A DNA stretch of 64,000 nt from an uncultured Cohaesibacter sp. GTDB lineage: Bacteria > Pseudomonadota > Alphaproteobacteria > Rhizobiales > Cohaesibacteraceae. A program made the translations under genes and the position numbers. Positions 1 through 8,159 of the stretch are shown in pieces. The stretch's first letter is position 1. Each line of letters starts with the position of its first letter. The stretch spans positions 434,001 to 498,000 of the forward strand of contig NZ_OY781091.1 in NCBI RefSeq assembly GCF_963676275.1. The letters run 5' to 3'. The notes below the pieces were generated by a model. The model saw only the letters and a program-made list of their open reading frames with translations, was not told where the DNA came from and searched no databases.

Positions 1-1
1 C

Positions 2-931
2 ATGGCACAGCCACATCATCTCTCGCCAATTACCGACAGACTGCTGGATGCAGCAGGAAACTCAATTGAACGTCTGCCGATGCTCCCGATCATTTTTGAT
101 CGAATGGCCCGGGTATTTGCAGACACAATGCGTCAGCGGGCGGCGTCTCCGGTTTTTGTCTCCGTGAGCTATATCGGCAATGATCGGATCGGGGACATTC
201 TGGACGAAAATGAGGCCAATGCACTGGCCGCCGTCGTTTATACGCCGGAATGGGACACTCGCCTGCTGATCGGCTTCGACCGCGATTTCATCTTTTCCAT
301 GATGGAAGTGCTGTTCGGAGCAGATGGAACCGAACCGCCGATCGATGATGAACGCGCCTTTTCCAATATCGAAACGCGCGTCGCCCGCTCCCTGTTCATG
401 GATGCCATCAAGGCGCTGGAAGATGCCTTGCAGTCGATTTCGGACATCACGCTGAAATTCGAGCGCATCGAAACCCGGATGGACTTTGCCGTCATCGGTC
501 GCCGCAACAATTCCGCAGTCGTTGGCCGCCTGCTGCTGCAGGCGATCGGGCGGGGGGGCGAAATGTTTGTCGTGGTGCCGCACTCGGCTCTCACACCGCT
601 GCGACAGAATCTGGCGCAGGTGGTCAATGGCGAAGGCAACAACCGCGACAAGGCCTGGACACAGCAGTTCCAGGCGGAAATCCAGCGCACCCATATCGAG
701 CTGGACGCGGTTCTGGAAGAGCAGCAGATGAGTCTGGACAGGCTCGCCGATCTCAAGGTCGGTGACATCATCCAGCTTCAGGCGACCCCGCGTTCGAAAG
801 TCACGCTGAAAAGTAACAATCAGCCTCTCTTCACCTGCACCATGGGCCAGTCTGATGGCTCCTACTGCCTGCAGGTTGAAGATCAGATCCACCATAAAGA
901 GGACATTCTCGATGATATCTTATCTCGCTGA
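2..931 (+). CDS. fliM: FliM, flagellar motor switch protein
   Basis: FliM sits in the cytoplasmic C-ring, binds phosphorylated CheY and sets the direction of rotation. The 309 residues read as the FliM middle domain (about 35-225, with an acidic DILDENEANAL stretch and GRRNNSAVVGR) followed by a C-terminal SpoA/FliN-like domain (about 235-300, LADLKVGDIIQLQ). The first ATG is at base 2 of the window. No upstream sequence is visible, so the true start could be earlier, although the length is already close to the family's. The last 20 nt overlap the start of the next gene, which suggests translational coupling. It is followed by fliN, fliG and flhB on the same strand. Confidence 0.93.
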   Translation: MAQPHHLSPITDRLLDAAGNSIERLPMLPIIFDRMARVFADTMRQRAASPVFVSVSYIGNDRIGDILDENEANALAAVVYTPEWDTRLLIGFDRDFIFSMMEVLFGADGTEPPIDDERAFSNIETRVARSLFMDAIKALEDALQSISDITLKFERIETRMDFAVIGRRNNSAVVGRLLLQAIGRGGEMFVVVPHSALTPLRQNLAQVVNGEGNNRDKAWTQQFQAEIQRTHIELDAVLEEQQMSLDRLADLKVGDIIQLQATPRSKVTLKSNNQPLFTCTMGQSDGSYCLQVEDQIHHKEDILDDILSR

Positions 932-1469
932 CGGCATTTTGATGATTGCCCTGATTATCACCTCGGTCTGGGTCATGAAGATGAATACCCGGCTCCAGAA
1001 GCTGCGCGACAATCACTATGAATTTCGCCGCATCATGGAACAGACCAATCTGGCGCTGGAAGGGATTGAGGTTTCGATTGATGAAATCAATGTGCGTGGT
1101 CAGCAGGTGCTGAACGCTCTTGGCAAACGCATCGATGAAGCCCGCGACATCGTAACCGATCTGGACAAGATGACCCGCGAAGTGCGCGGTCAGCAAAAGG
1201 AATTGCGACTGGAAATGGTCGCCTTCCAGGAAGAGATCGGCAAGGAATGCGACAACCAGATCGGTATTCTCAAGCGCATCAGCGAAGCCGCCAACGAGGC
1301 GGCCAGAAAAGACGCCTATTCCGAGCCGCGCAACTCAACGGGTGCCGGGGCCTCATCTGCCTCAGCCGCCGCAGGGGCGTCCGCGAGCCCTCAGATGGAA
1401 AATCCGTCCTTCTACCGCATCGAAGATCAACTGCCGGCGATGCTGCGCCGGGTGAATCTCAAATCATGA
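912..1469 (+). CDS. DUF6468-like membrane-anchored coiled-coil protein of the fliM-fliN interval
   Basis: This 185-residue protein has one N-terminal transmembrane helix (about 3-22, YLADGILMIALIITSVWVM). A long charged helix follows, probably a coiled coil (about 25-125), then an Ala/Ser/Gly-rich tail. I chose the ATG at 912, inside the end of fliM, because an AGAGGA ribosome site lies just upstream and the TM segment then starts at residue 3. Proteins of this layout sit between fliM and fliN in many Alphaproteobacteria and are annotated DUF6468. Their function is not established. A role in motor assembly or stator contact is inference from position only. Confidence 0.75.
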   Translation: MISYLADGILMIALIITSVWVMKMNTRLQKLRDNHYEFRRIMEQTNLALEGIEVSIDEINVRGQQVLNALGKRIDEARDIVTDLDKMTREVRGQQKELRLEMVAFQEEIGKECDNQIGILKRISEAANEAARKDAYSEPRNSTGAGASSASAAAGASASPQMENPSFYRIEDQLPAMLRRVNLKS

Positions 1470-1524
1470 CGCCTGTTGCGAAGAGCGCACGCAAATAATT
1501 TGAACATTTAAGAGGAACAGCCCC

Positions 1525-1956
1525 ATGAATCCTGATGATATCGAATTTCAGAAAATCGAGCTTGATGAACCGGTTACGCCACCTCCCGCCGCCAAGGAGA
1601 AGGAAGAGGCAACCCCGACACTGGCCGATTTTTCCAAAACGGCAGAGGGTGCGACCACCTTTGGCAACACCATCAAGTCCGATCGCAATCTCGACAATAT
1701 CCTGAATATTCCCGTCGATATTCAGGTGGTTCTGGGCTCCGCCTCGATGCTGGTCTCAAATCTGCTCAAGCTCGGGCGCGGGGCGGTCATTCCCCTTGAT
1801 CACCGTGTCGGAGAGCCGGTTGAAGTGGTGGTCAATGGTCGCGTCGTGGCGCGCGGTGAGGTCGTCGTTGTGGAAGATGACAATTCCCGCTTCGGTGTTT
1901 CGCTGACGGAAATTGTTGGCTCGGGCAACCTGACCAAGCAGGAATCCATCAATTGA
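1525..1956 (+). CDS. fliN: FliN, flagellar motor switch protein
   Basis: FliN forms the bottom of the C-ring with FliM and helps dock the export ATPase complex. The protein has 143 residues. A Pro/Glu-rich, poorly ordered N-terminus (1-50) precedes a SpoA domain (about 60-135) with the family signature NIPVDIQVVLGSASM and the GRGAVIPLDHRVGEPVEVVV strand region. The ATG at 1525 has an AAGAGGAA ribosome site about 7 nt upstream. The N-terminal extension is longer than in enteric FliN but usual in Alphaproteobacteria. It lies between the DUF6468-like gene and fliG in one probable operon. Confidence 0.93.
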   Translation: MNPDDIEFQKIELDEPVTPPPAAKEKEEATPTLADFSKTAEGATTFGNTIKSDRNLDNILNIPVDIQVVLGSASMLVSNLLKLGRGAVIPLDHRVGEPVEVVVNGRVVARGEVVVVEDDNSRFGVSLTEIVGSGNLTKQESIN

Positions 1957-2078
1957 TGCACACCGCCCTCGATGCCTGATGGCATTTGAGCGTGCTTTTT
2001 GAACCCGTTGCATATGCCGAGGGGCAGGTCCGTCGGAATTGCCAAATAAGAAAATAACCAATTCGATAGAGGTGTGTC

Positions 2079-3128
2079 ATGGCGGCTTTGCCTGCTGTTG
2101 CAAACGAAATTCAACCCCCCGAACCCACGGTTCGCAAATTCAAAGGCGTTGAAAAGGTTGCAGCTTTGATTCTCGGAATGGGTCAAACCAACGCCGCTCG
2201 GGTGCTTTCCCACTTTGATAGCGACGAGATCCGGCTGATCACCCGCGTTGCGGCCCAGCTTGGCAGTGTCAACGCCAGAGAGATGGAATCCATCATCGAG
2301 GAATTTGTGCAGCAGTTCGGCGATGGCGCCAGCCTTTATGGCTCGGTCAACGAAGTGCAGAAATTGCTGACCGGTGTCCTGCCTGAAGAAGAGGTCTCCG
2401 ACATCATCGCCGATGTGGCCGGCTCCTCCAACTGGTCCATCTGGGACAGGATCGCCAATATTTCCGAAACGGCTGTCGCCAACTATCTCAAGAAGGAGCA
2501 TCCCCAGACGGCGGCCTTCATTCTCTCGCGCAGCAAACCGGCTGCGGCAGCCAAGGTCATGAACCAGCTGCCGCCGGAAATGCGCAACCAGTTGATGCGG
2601 CGCATGCTGACAATCAAGCCTATCGTGCCCGAAGCGGCGCGGGATATCGAAAAGGTGCTGCATGAGGACTTCCTGCTCAATTTCTCGGGCAATATGCAGG
2701 CCGACACATTCTCGCGCATGGCGGACATCCTCAACAAGATGGAGCGCGACCAGATGGAAGCAGCGCTCAATTCGCTCGAGGAGCGGCAGCCAAAGGCCGT
2801 CGAGGCCCTCAAGGGACTGTTGTTCACCTTCGACGACATCATCAATCTCACGCCGCGGGCCCGGATGGCGATCTTCGATCAGATCAACACCGAATCCATC
2901 GTCATGGCCCTCAAGGGAACGGAACAGGGCTTGCGCCAGTCCATCCTTTCCACTCTGGCCAGCCGCACCCGGCGCATCATCGAGCACGAGCTGGCCAGCA
3001 GCCAGCCTGCCGCCGAGCGGGATGTCTTTGCTGCCAGACGCGAGATCACCGATCTCGCTCTCGAAATGGCAGGCCGTGGCGAGATCGATCTCAATCCGAA
3101 ACAGGAAGGCGGGGCCTTCCTTCAGTAG
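2079..3128 (+). CDS. fliG: FliG, flagellar motor switch / torque protein
   Basis: FliG links the MS-ring to the C-ring and carries the charged helix that touches the stators. The 349 residues contain the N domain (KVAALILGMGQTNAARVLSHF, about 25-45), the conserved EHPQTAAFILS segment of the middle domain (about 139-150) and a C-terminal domain with the charged torque helix (ARMAIFDQINTESIVMALKGT, about 260-285). The ATG has a GAGGTGTG site just upstream. A 122-nt gap without a clear terminator separates it from fliN, so co-transcription is likely. Confidence 0.95.
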   Translation: MAALPAVANEIQPPEPTVRKFKGVEKVAALILGMGQTNAARVLSHFDSDEIRLITRVAAQLGSVNAREMESIIEEFVQQFGDGASLYGSVNEVQKLLTGVLPEEEVSDIIADVAGSSNWSIWDRIANISETAVANYLKKEHPQTAAFILSRSKPAAAAKVMNQLPPEMRNQLMRRMLTIKPIVPEAARDIEKVLHEDFLLNFSGNMQADTFSRMADILNKMERDQMEAALNSLEERQPKAVEALKGLLFTFDDIINLTPRARMAIFDQINTESIVMALKGTEQGLRQSILSTLASRTRRIIEHELASSQPAAERDVFAARREITDLALEMAGRGEIDLNPKQEGGAFLQ

Positions 3129-3184
3129 GGCGCTGCTCCCGGGCGGGGTGGCCCGCTGAGGCCACAATGTTCAAGTGAGAAACA

Positions 3185-4270
3185 ATGTCTGACGAGAGCA
3201 AAGACAGCAAGACAGAAGAACCGACAGAAAAGAAGATAAGAGACGCGATCGAGAAGGGGAATCTTCCCCTTTCCAAAGAGGTAAACGCCTTCGCGACCTT
3301 TCTCGGAATTCTGGTCATTCTGGCATTTGCCTTGGAAACCCAAGTGGCATCCTTATCGAGGACCATGTCACGCATACTTGATGGAACAGGAGAGATTCGT
3401 CTTGAAAACGAAGCGCAATTTGTCCAGCTGGGCTCGGCTGTCGGAATGGAAGTGGCCAAGTTCCTGCTTGCGCCCATCACCATCCTGTTTCTGTTCGGAC
3501 TGGCCGCGACATGGTTTCAGCATCCGCCGCAAATCTCCTTTGAACGGCTACGCCCCGATCTCTCCAAATTGTCGCCGGCCAAGGGCTTCTCGCGCATGTT
3601 CGGCGCGCAGGGCTGGGTCGAATTTCTCAAGGCGCTCGCAAAACTCACGATGCTCGCCGTTGTGCTTGCCATTCTCATTTCAAGTCAACGACAGGTTCTG
3701 GTGAATAGCATGTTTACGGATCCGACCTTGCTGCCAGAGGAACTCCTCTCTCTCACAATCCGGCTTGTCTCCGGCATTTGTGTTGCAACAATCTCGCTGG
3801 TTCTACTTGATGTTCTCTGGGTCAGGGGTAAATGGCGCAGGGACTTGCGCATGAGCCCGAAAGAAGTGAAGGATGAAATCAAGCAATCCGAGGGTGACCC
3901 TCTGGTCAAGGGGCGCATGCGATCCCTTGCCCGCGACAGGGCACGAAACCGCATGATTGCTTCCGTGCCACAGGCCACCGTTGTCATTGCCAACCCGACG
4001 CATTTTTCTGTCGCGCTACGCTATGAGCACAGCGTCGACAAGGCGCCGGTGGTGGTGGCCAAGGGGCAGGATCTGATCGCCCTCAAAATAAGACAAATCG
4101 CTGAAGAAAACGGCATTCCGGTCATTGAAAATGTTCCGCTTGCGCGGTCCCTGTTTGCCGAGAGTGAAGTTGATTTACCTATACCACCCCAGTTTTTCCG
4201 GGTAGTTGCAGAAATTTTATACTATGTGTATTCTGCCGACGGCTCGAATTACAAAACCGCTTCGGGCTAA
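3185..4270 (+). CDS. flhB: FlhB, flagellar export gate / substrate-specificity switch
   Basis: FlhB is an inner-membrane part of the flagellar type III export gate. It cleaves itself to switch export from rod/hook to filament substrates. The 361 residues start with a charged N-terminus (TEEPTEKKIRDAIEKGNLPLSKEV). Four hydrophobic segments follow (about 35-55, 90-115, 145-165, 185-210). A cytoplasmic domain then carries the autocleavage motif NPTHFSVALRY at about residue 268 and the VIENVPLARSLF segment. It begins 57 nt after fliG. Confidence 0.94.
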   Translation: MSDESKDSKTEEPTEKKIRDAIEKGNLPLSKEVNAFATFLGILVILAFALETQVASLSRTMSRILDGTGEIRLENEAQFVQLGSAVGMEVAKFLLAPITILFLFGLAATWFQHPPQISFERLRPDLSKLSPAKGFSRMFGAQGWVEFLKALAKLTMLAVVLAILISSQRQVLVNSMFTDPTLLPEELLSLTIRLVSGICVATISLVLLDVLWVRGKWRRDLRMSPKEVKDEIKQSEGDPLVKGRMRSLARDRARNRMIASVPQATVVIANPTHFSVALRYEHSVDKAPVVVAKGQDLIALKIRQIAEENGIPVIENVPLARSLFAESEVDLPIPPQFFRVVAEILYYVYSADGSNYKTASG

Positions 4271-4272
4271 GA

Positions 4273-4770
4273 ATGAACAACGCTTCCCGGAAATCGACCA
4301 TGACCAGTCGAAAACCTCTTGCAACAGCTGATTGCAAAGAAGTTTATGAACACGCCTTGCTTTGGGCAATGAAAGATGTCATCAACGAGTTGAGGCTTGT
4401 TGATGTTGGGCATCTGATTTCTTATGTCTTTACGGATTCTCATGCCAATATCGGCGATATTCTTGCCTCTTCGGCTGAATTATTCTTCAAGCCGAATAGT
4501 CTGGACTATCGCGATGAGGCCAAGGCAGAAATCGATTGGGACGGGCCACCAAGCATCTCTCTTGAATTGAAATTCCGGCATCAGGATCTGACGGTCCGCT
4601 TTGCCCTGCTGCTGTCTGGCGAAGCATCGGATATTTCGATCAGGACGATACGCTATGACGATGGCGAGGACGGTAGCCAGTTTGATATCGACCGCTTTGT
4701 CGCCGTGCTGTCGGACGCCCATATTCGCCAGCCATCAAGAGAATGGTCGGCAAGCGGGCTGTTGATGTAG
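4273..4770 (+). CDS. Unrecognised protein downstream of flhB
   Basis: I do not recognise this 165-residue protein. It begins 2 nt after the flhB stop, so it is probably co-expressed with the flagellar genes. It is soluble, with no signal peptide or membrane segment. The middle reads as mixed alpha/beta with an acidic pattern (AEIDWDGPPSISLELKF, then VRFALLLSGEASDISI). A second ATG at 4300 is a possible alternative start. Its position suggests a flagellar accessory or chaperone role, but nothing in the sequence shows it. It is the last gene of the rightward flagellar block and converges on the next operon. Confidence 0.6.
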   Translation: MNNASRKSTMTSRKPLATADCKEVYEHALLWAMKDVINELRLVDVGHLISYVFTDSHANIGDILASSAELFFKPNSLDYRDEAKAEIDWDGPPSISLELKFRHQDLTVRFALLLSGEASDISIRTIRYDDGEDGSQFDIDRFVAVLSDAHIRQPSREWSASGLLM

Positions 4771-4924
4771 CCCGGAATGACCGACCCACAACGCCAGATA
4801 TAGCCAGATATCGCAGAAGGCCGGGAGACGCCGGTCGCGGTCTGCCTTGCTGATCGTCTGATGAAACAGCCGGAGACGTTTCCGCCCCCGGCTGACAGAT
4901 GGTCAAACCCTGTTGCTTGCGGTT

Positions 4925-7159
4925 CTATAGAAACGGTTTTGCCCGTTCCCTCAGATCGTCCAGATCCGGCTCGGCAGGATTTCTCGGCTCGCCCGGATGA
5001 ATGATGGAGACCTGACAACCTTCCGCCGCTTCCACCAGCTGACGATAGGTGCCAGCATCCGGGTCGGCGATATAGGCCTGCATATTCTCGTCATAGCCGA
5101 ACAGCCGGTCATTGATCTGGCGGCATTCATTGCAAGTGGTGCAACGCGCCGTTTCGATCCATGGCATGCCGTCGAGCACTTCGGCAGCAGCGCTGCCGTC
5201 ATCATCCGCCTCCGGTTGGCTGTCCACGCATTGGGCGGGAGGCTCGGCGACAGGCTCTTTCTGGGCTGCCGGGGCAGGGGAGATGCCTTCGCTGGATAAT
5301 TCCGCCAACAGGGCTTCCCGCTTGCGTCGTTCCTCTGCCAGTTTGGCCAGCACGAGGGAATTATTGATCCCCGCCAGCTCCTGCAGCCGGTTCCATGCGT
5401 CCTTGCAACGCCGGGCGGCGACGACGATCTTTTCATCAAGCACGACGCGCATCAGGCTGTCTTCGGGATCGATGCCCCAAAGATAGGCGCGCTTGACGTC
5501 ATCGCTGGCCCCGGATCTTTCCAGCCATTCCTCGAACGGCACCATATCGCCGCTCAAGTCTTCTTGCCCGGCCTTCTGGCAGAAGCGATGATAGCGCGTG
5601 TCGGCGAGGGCAAAGTCGCCAAGCGTGAAACGGACCCTTTCCTGCTTGCGCACACCGGCCGGATCTTCATATTGCAAACCATGCTCGGTCCAGTCTGCCT
5701 CCACTTGCGGGTTGGCTGAAAGATCAAACCGGCTGGCCAGATCCTTGCCTGCCGACGGGTCATAGGAGAAATTCGGGAAAATGCGCGATTCCGTCGCCGC
5801 CGCCGCCAGAATATAGGCCGGGACACCGGGAACGCTGCTGGTTGCACCCGAATAGATGGAGAACATGGCCGGACCGCCATAATGCATGGCGCGGACCAGA
5901 TCATCCTGCATACGCACCATATGGGCGCTGGAGCCCTGCACCACGAAGGCATTGTTGATGCCCATGGCCATGGAGGCAAGGCGCGTATTGCCCGCACCGA
6001 AGGAATTGCGCGGCGGCACCGGTGACGTCGGCCCGAGAATGTCGTCCACCTGAATCATCACCTTGATCGGCAGCCCGCAGGCGAGCGCCTCATAGGCGCG
6101 GGCTATCTCGGAGGAATTGGTGACGCCATCACGCAGGAAGATCATGGCAGGCGGCAGGAAGGCCATCTGCTCCTGCGTGAGATCGCTCTCATCGAAGCTG
6201 GCAAAGACCGCATCATGCAAGTGAGGCACATATTTGTTCTCGACTTCCATTTCAGCAATGGCCAGCGCCTTGGTAAATTCGATAACGCTTGGCAGGCGAT
6301 CCCGATAGGCATCCAGCGCTTCGGTGCAGCTTTGGAAGACATAGCTGTAGCAAGCCGCCTTTTCCGGATAATTATGGGTTGCCCGACCCGGCCCGAAAAA
6401 GGCCTGTGTCTGCAGCACCTGCAACACATGCCTGATGCGGGACACCCGTTCCGCTGGCAGCCGGTCCTCCGGGCGTTGTCGATGCAGGATGTTCGACAGG
6501 ACACTGAAATCGATCGACTTGTCACCATCCAGCCCCATCGATTGGGCAAGGGCCTCGGGGCTATGGGCCTCATCGGATTTGATATGGTCCGATTTCAGAA
6601 TATCATTGAGCCGCAATACCAGCCGGTCGACCTTGTAGCGGAATTTGCGCGCCCGGGCCAGATGCATGGATTGCCAGACATGGGCGAGCAGCTTGCCCGG
6701 CGTCAGCTCCGAGCAACCTATGACCCGGCCATCGAGCCGGATGGATTGCCATGCCCGATCAAGAGCCTGATCGAGAGGCCCAAAGGCCGACTGGCCGCTT
6801 TCGGCCACCAGTTCCGCCTCACAGATGCGCCAAAGCTCGGAGAGCCGTTCCTCCGAGCCCTGAGCGACCTTGTCGCGCATGCGCTGTTCCAGCCGCAGCA
6901 CCTGCTGGCGCAATTCTTCCCCGTCCGGACCCTTGCGGGCGATCAGGCGCAAGGCCTCATCCACGATCTGGCAGAGCGGAACAAGCGGTCGTTCCACCTC
7001 TTCCCCGTCCACCAGAACGAGCGGATAGTCATAGCGCAAGCTGTCGAGCGCCTTGTAGCGGCCAAACAGTGCCGGCCGAAGGGCCGTCAGCGCCGCCCCG
7101 TCAATGGATGCATCTTCAAGCTGTCCCTGAGGGGCCGTAGAAATTTGAGTCACCTGCAT
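4925..7159 (-). CDS. PFOR-like protein with degenerate thiamine-diphosphate domain and C-terminal ferredoxin
   Basis: This protein has 744 residues. Residues about 334-520 align by eye, block by block, with the TPP domain of the NifJ-like protein at 17657-22636: FLPPAMIFLRDG against LLPTFMNISGDG, GLPIKVMI against NTPVKVLV, AFVVQ against VFVVQ, and YDPSAGKDLASRF against HDPKAGETLAERF. The GDG becomes RDG and the NSGVYSNTGG loop becomes QVDDILGPTS, so TPP and metal binding are probably lost. A charged helix (about 565-625), a Pro/Ala linker and a C-terminal ferredoxin-like CxxCxxC with a distal Cys (673, 676, 679, 715) follow, the same order as in the NifJ-like protein. Residues 1-330 are unrecognised. 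It starts 6 nt after korB. An electron-transfer or scaffold subunit of KorAB is inference. Confidence 0.7.
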   Translation of the reverse strand: MQVTQISTAPQGQLEDASIDGAALTALRPALFGRYKALDSLRYDYPLVLVDGEEVERPLVPLCQIVDEALRLIARKGPDGEELRQQVLRLEQRMRDKVAQGSEERLSELWRICEAELVAESGQSAFGPLDQALDRAWQSIRLDGRVIGCSELTPGKLLAHVWQSMHLARARKFRYKVDRLVLRLNDILKSDHIKSDEAHSPEALAQSMGLDGDKSIDFSVLSNILHRQRPEDRLPAERVSRIRHVLQVLQTQAFFGPGRATHNYPEKAACYSYVFQSCTEALDAYRDRLPSVIEFTKALAIAEMEVENKYVPHLHDAVFASFDESDLTQEQMAFLPPAMIFLRDGVTNSSEIARAYEALACGLPIKVMIQVDDILGPTSPVPPRNSFGAGNTRLASMAMGINNAFVVQGSSAHMVRMQDDLVRAMHYGGPAMFSIYSGATSSVPGVPAYILAAAATESRIFPNFSYDPSAGKDLASRFDLSANPQVEADWTEHGLQYEDPAGVRKQERVRFTLGDFALADTRYHRFCQKAGQEDLSGDMVPFEEWLERSGASDDVKRAYLWGIDPEDSLMRVVLDEKIVVAARRCKDAWNRLQELAGINNSLVLAKLAEERRKREALLAELSSEGISPAPAAQKEPVAEPPAQCVDSQPEADDDGSAAAEVLDGMPWIETARCTTCNECRQINDRLFGYDENMQAYIADPDAGTYRQLVEAAEGCQVSIIHPGEPRNPAEPDLDDLRERAKPFL

Positions 7160-7165
7160 GATCGG

Positions 7166-8158
7166 TCACTCCCCGTTTGCGGAGGCATGCTGGCCTTCAG
7201 GCCAGATACCAACCTTGTCGAATTCTTCATTGAGGACGGTTTCCACCAGTTGCGGTGTGCTTGGCCGTTTGCCCTTGCGCAATTCGTCATAGCAAGGCAC
7301 ATCCGGGTTGGAATAAAGCACGCCGACCGGAATTTCCTCCTCCAGCATCGCAAGCGCCTGCGCCCGATTGAGATCAAGCGGGTTATGGGTCTCCTGATTC
7401 TTGTAGATGCGGGACAATTCCGGCTTCAGCCGCAAGCCATCCGAATGGGTCAGCATCCGCACCCGCAAGGGATCCTGCACCGCTGCATCGAAATGATGGT
7501 TCATGAAGTTCGGGCACCGCTGCAGAATGCGGATGAAGGAAAAGCCCTTGTGATGATAGGCCTTGGAAAGCACATCATAGAGCAGTTCCGGAATCCAGTC
7601 CGGCACCTGCGCCACGAAGGACACGTTGGAAATGCCCAGCGTGACGCTTAGCGGATTGAGCGGGTTGAGCGTGGCCCCGAACGGGGTGGTGTTGCTCTTG
7701 AGCCCCTTTGGCGATGTCGGCGAGGCCTGCTTCTTCGTCAGGCCATAGACATTATTGTCATGCAATATCAGCGTCATATTCATATTGTAACGCACCGCAT
7801 GCAGCCAGTGCGCCGCACCGATGGAGCAGCAGTCGCCATCCCCCGTGGTCACGAAGACATTGAGATCGGGCCGACGGATCTTGATCCCTTCCGCGATTGG
7901 CAGGGCGCGACCGTGAATGCCATGAAAGCCATAGGCATTCATATAGTGCGGCAGGCGCGAGGCGCAGCCGATGCCCGAAACGCACACGGTCTTTTCCGGT
8001 GGCAACTGCTCATCCCGGCATAGCCGCTGCATGGCGGTCAGAATGGCATTGTCACCGCAGCCGGTGCACCAGCGCGGAGTGATAGAGCTTTGATAGTCGG
8101 CAATCTGATAGTCGGTTTGCACCATCTGCATCAGACATTGGCTCATGGAAGCAGTCAT
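7166..8158 (-). CDS. korB: 2-oxoacid:ferredoxin oxidoreductase beta subunit (KorB-like)
   Basis: This is the thiamine-diphosphate subunit of a 2-oxoacid, probably 2-oxoglutarate, oxidoreductase. It decarboxylates the keto acid to an acyl-CoA and passes electrons to ferredoxin. The 330 residues show WCTGCGDNAI near the N-terminus, the TPP/Mg motif GDGDCCSIG with the distal NNVYGLTKKQ, and SPTSPKG, all typical of KorB. The ATG at 8158 is 1 nt after the korA stop (TAG-G-ATG), with GGAGGG inside korA as ribosome site. The frame stays open upstream, but that extension lies inside korA. Substrate is inferred from family resemblance; a branched-chain or other 2-oxoacid cannot be excluded. Confidence 0.88.
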   Translation of the reverse strand: MTASMSQCLMQMVQTDYQIADYQSSITPRWCTGCGDNAILTAMQRLCRDEQLPPEKTVCVSGIGCASRLPHYMNAYGFHGIHGRALPIAEGIKIRRPDLNVFVTTGDGDCCSIGAAHWLHAVRYNMNMTLILHDNNVYGLTKKQASPTSPKGLKSNTTPFGATLNPLNPLSVTLGISNVSFVAQVPDWIPELLYDVLSKAYHHKGFSFIRILQRCPNFMNHHFDAAVQDPLRVRMLTHSDGLRLKPELSRIYKNQETHNPLDLNRAQALAMLEEEIPVGVLYSNPDVPCYDELRKGKRPSTPQLVETVLNEEFDKVGIWPEGQHASANGE

Positions 8159-8159
8159 C

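Noticed and set aside
1800-3167. Long leftward open frame (455 codons) opposite fliN and fliG
   Set aside because: It is the antisense shadow of two clear flagellar genes and has no family resemblance or ribosome site.
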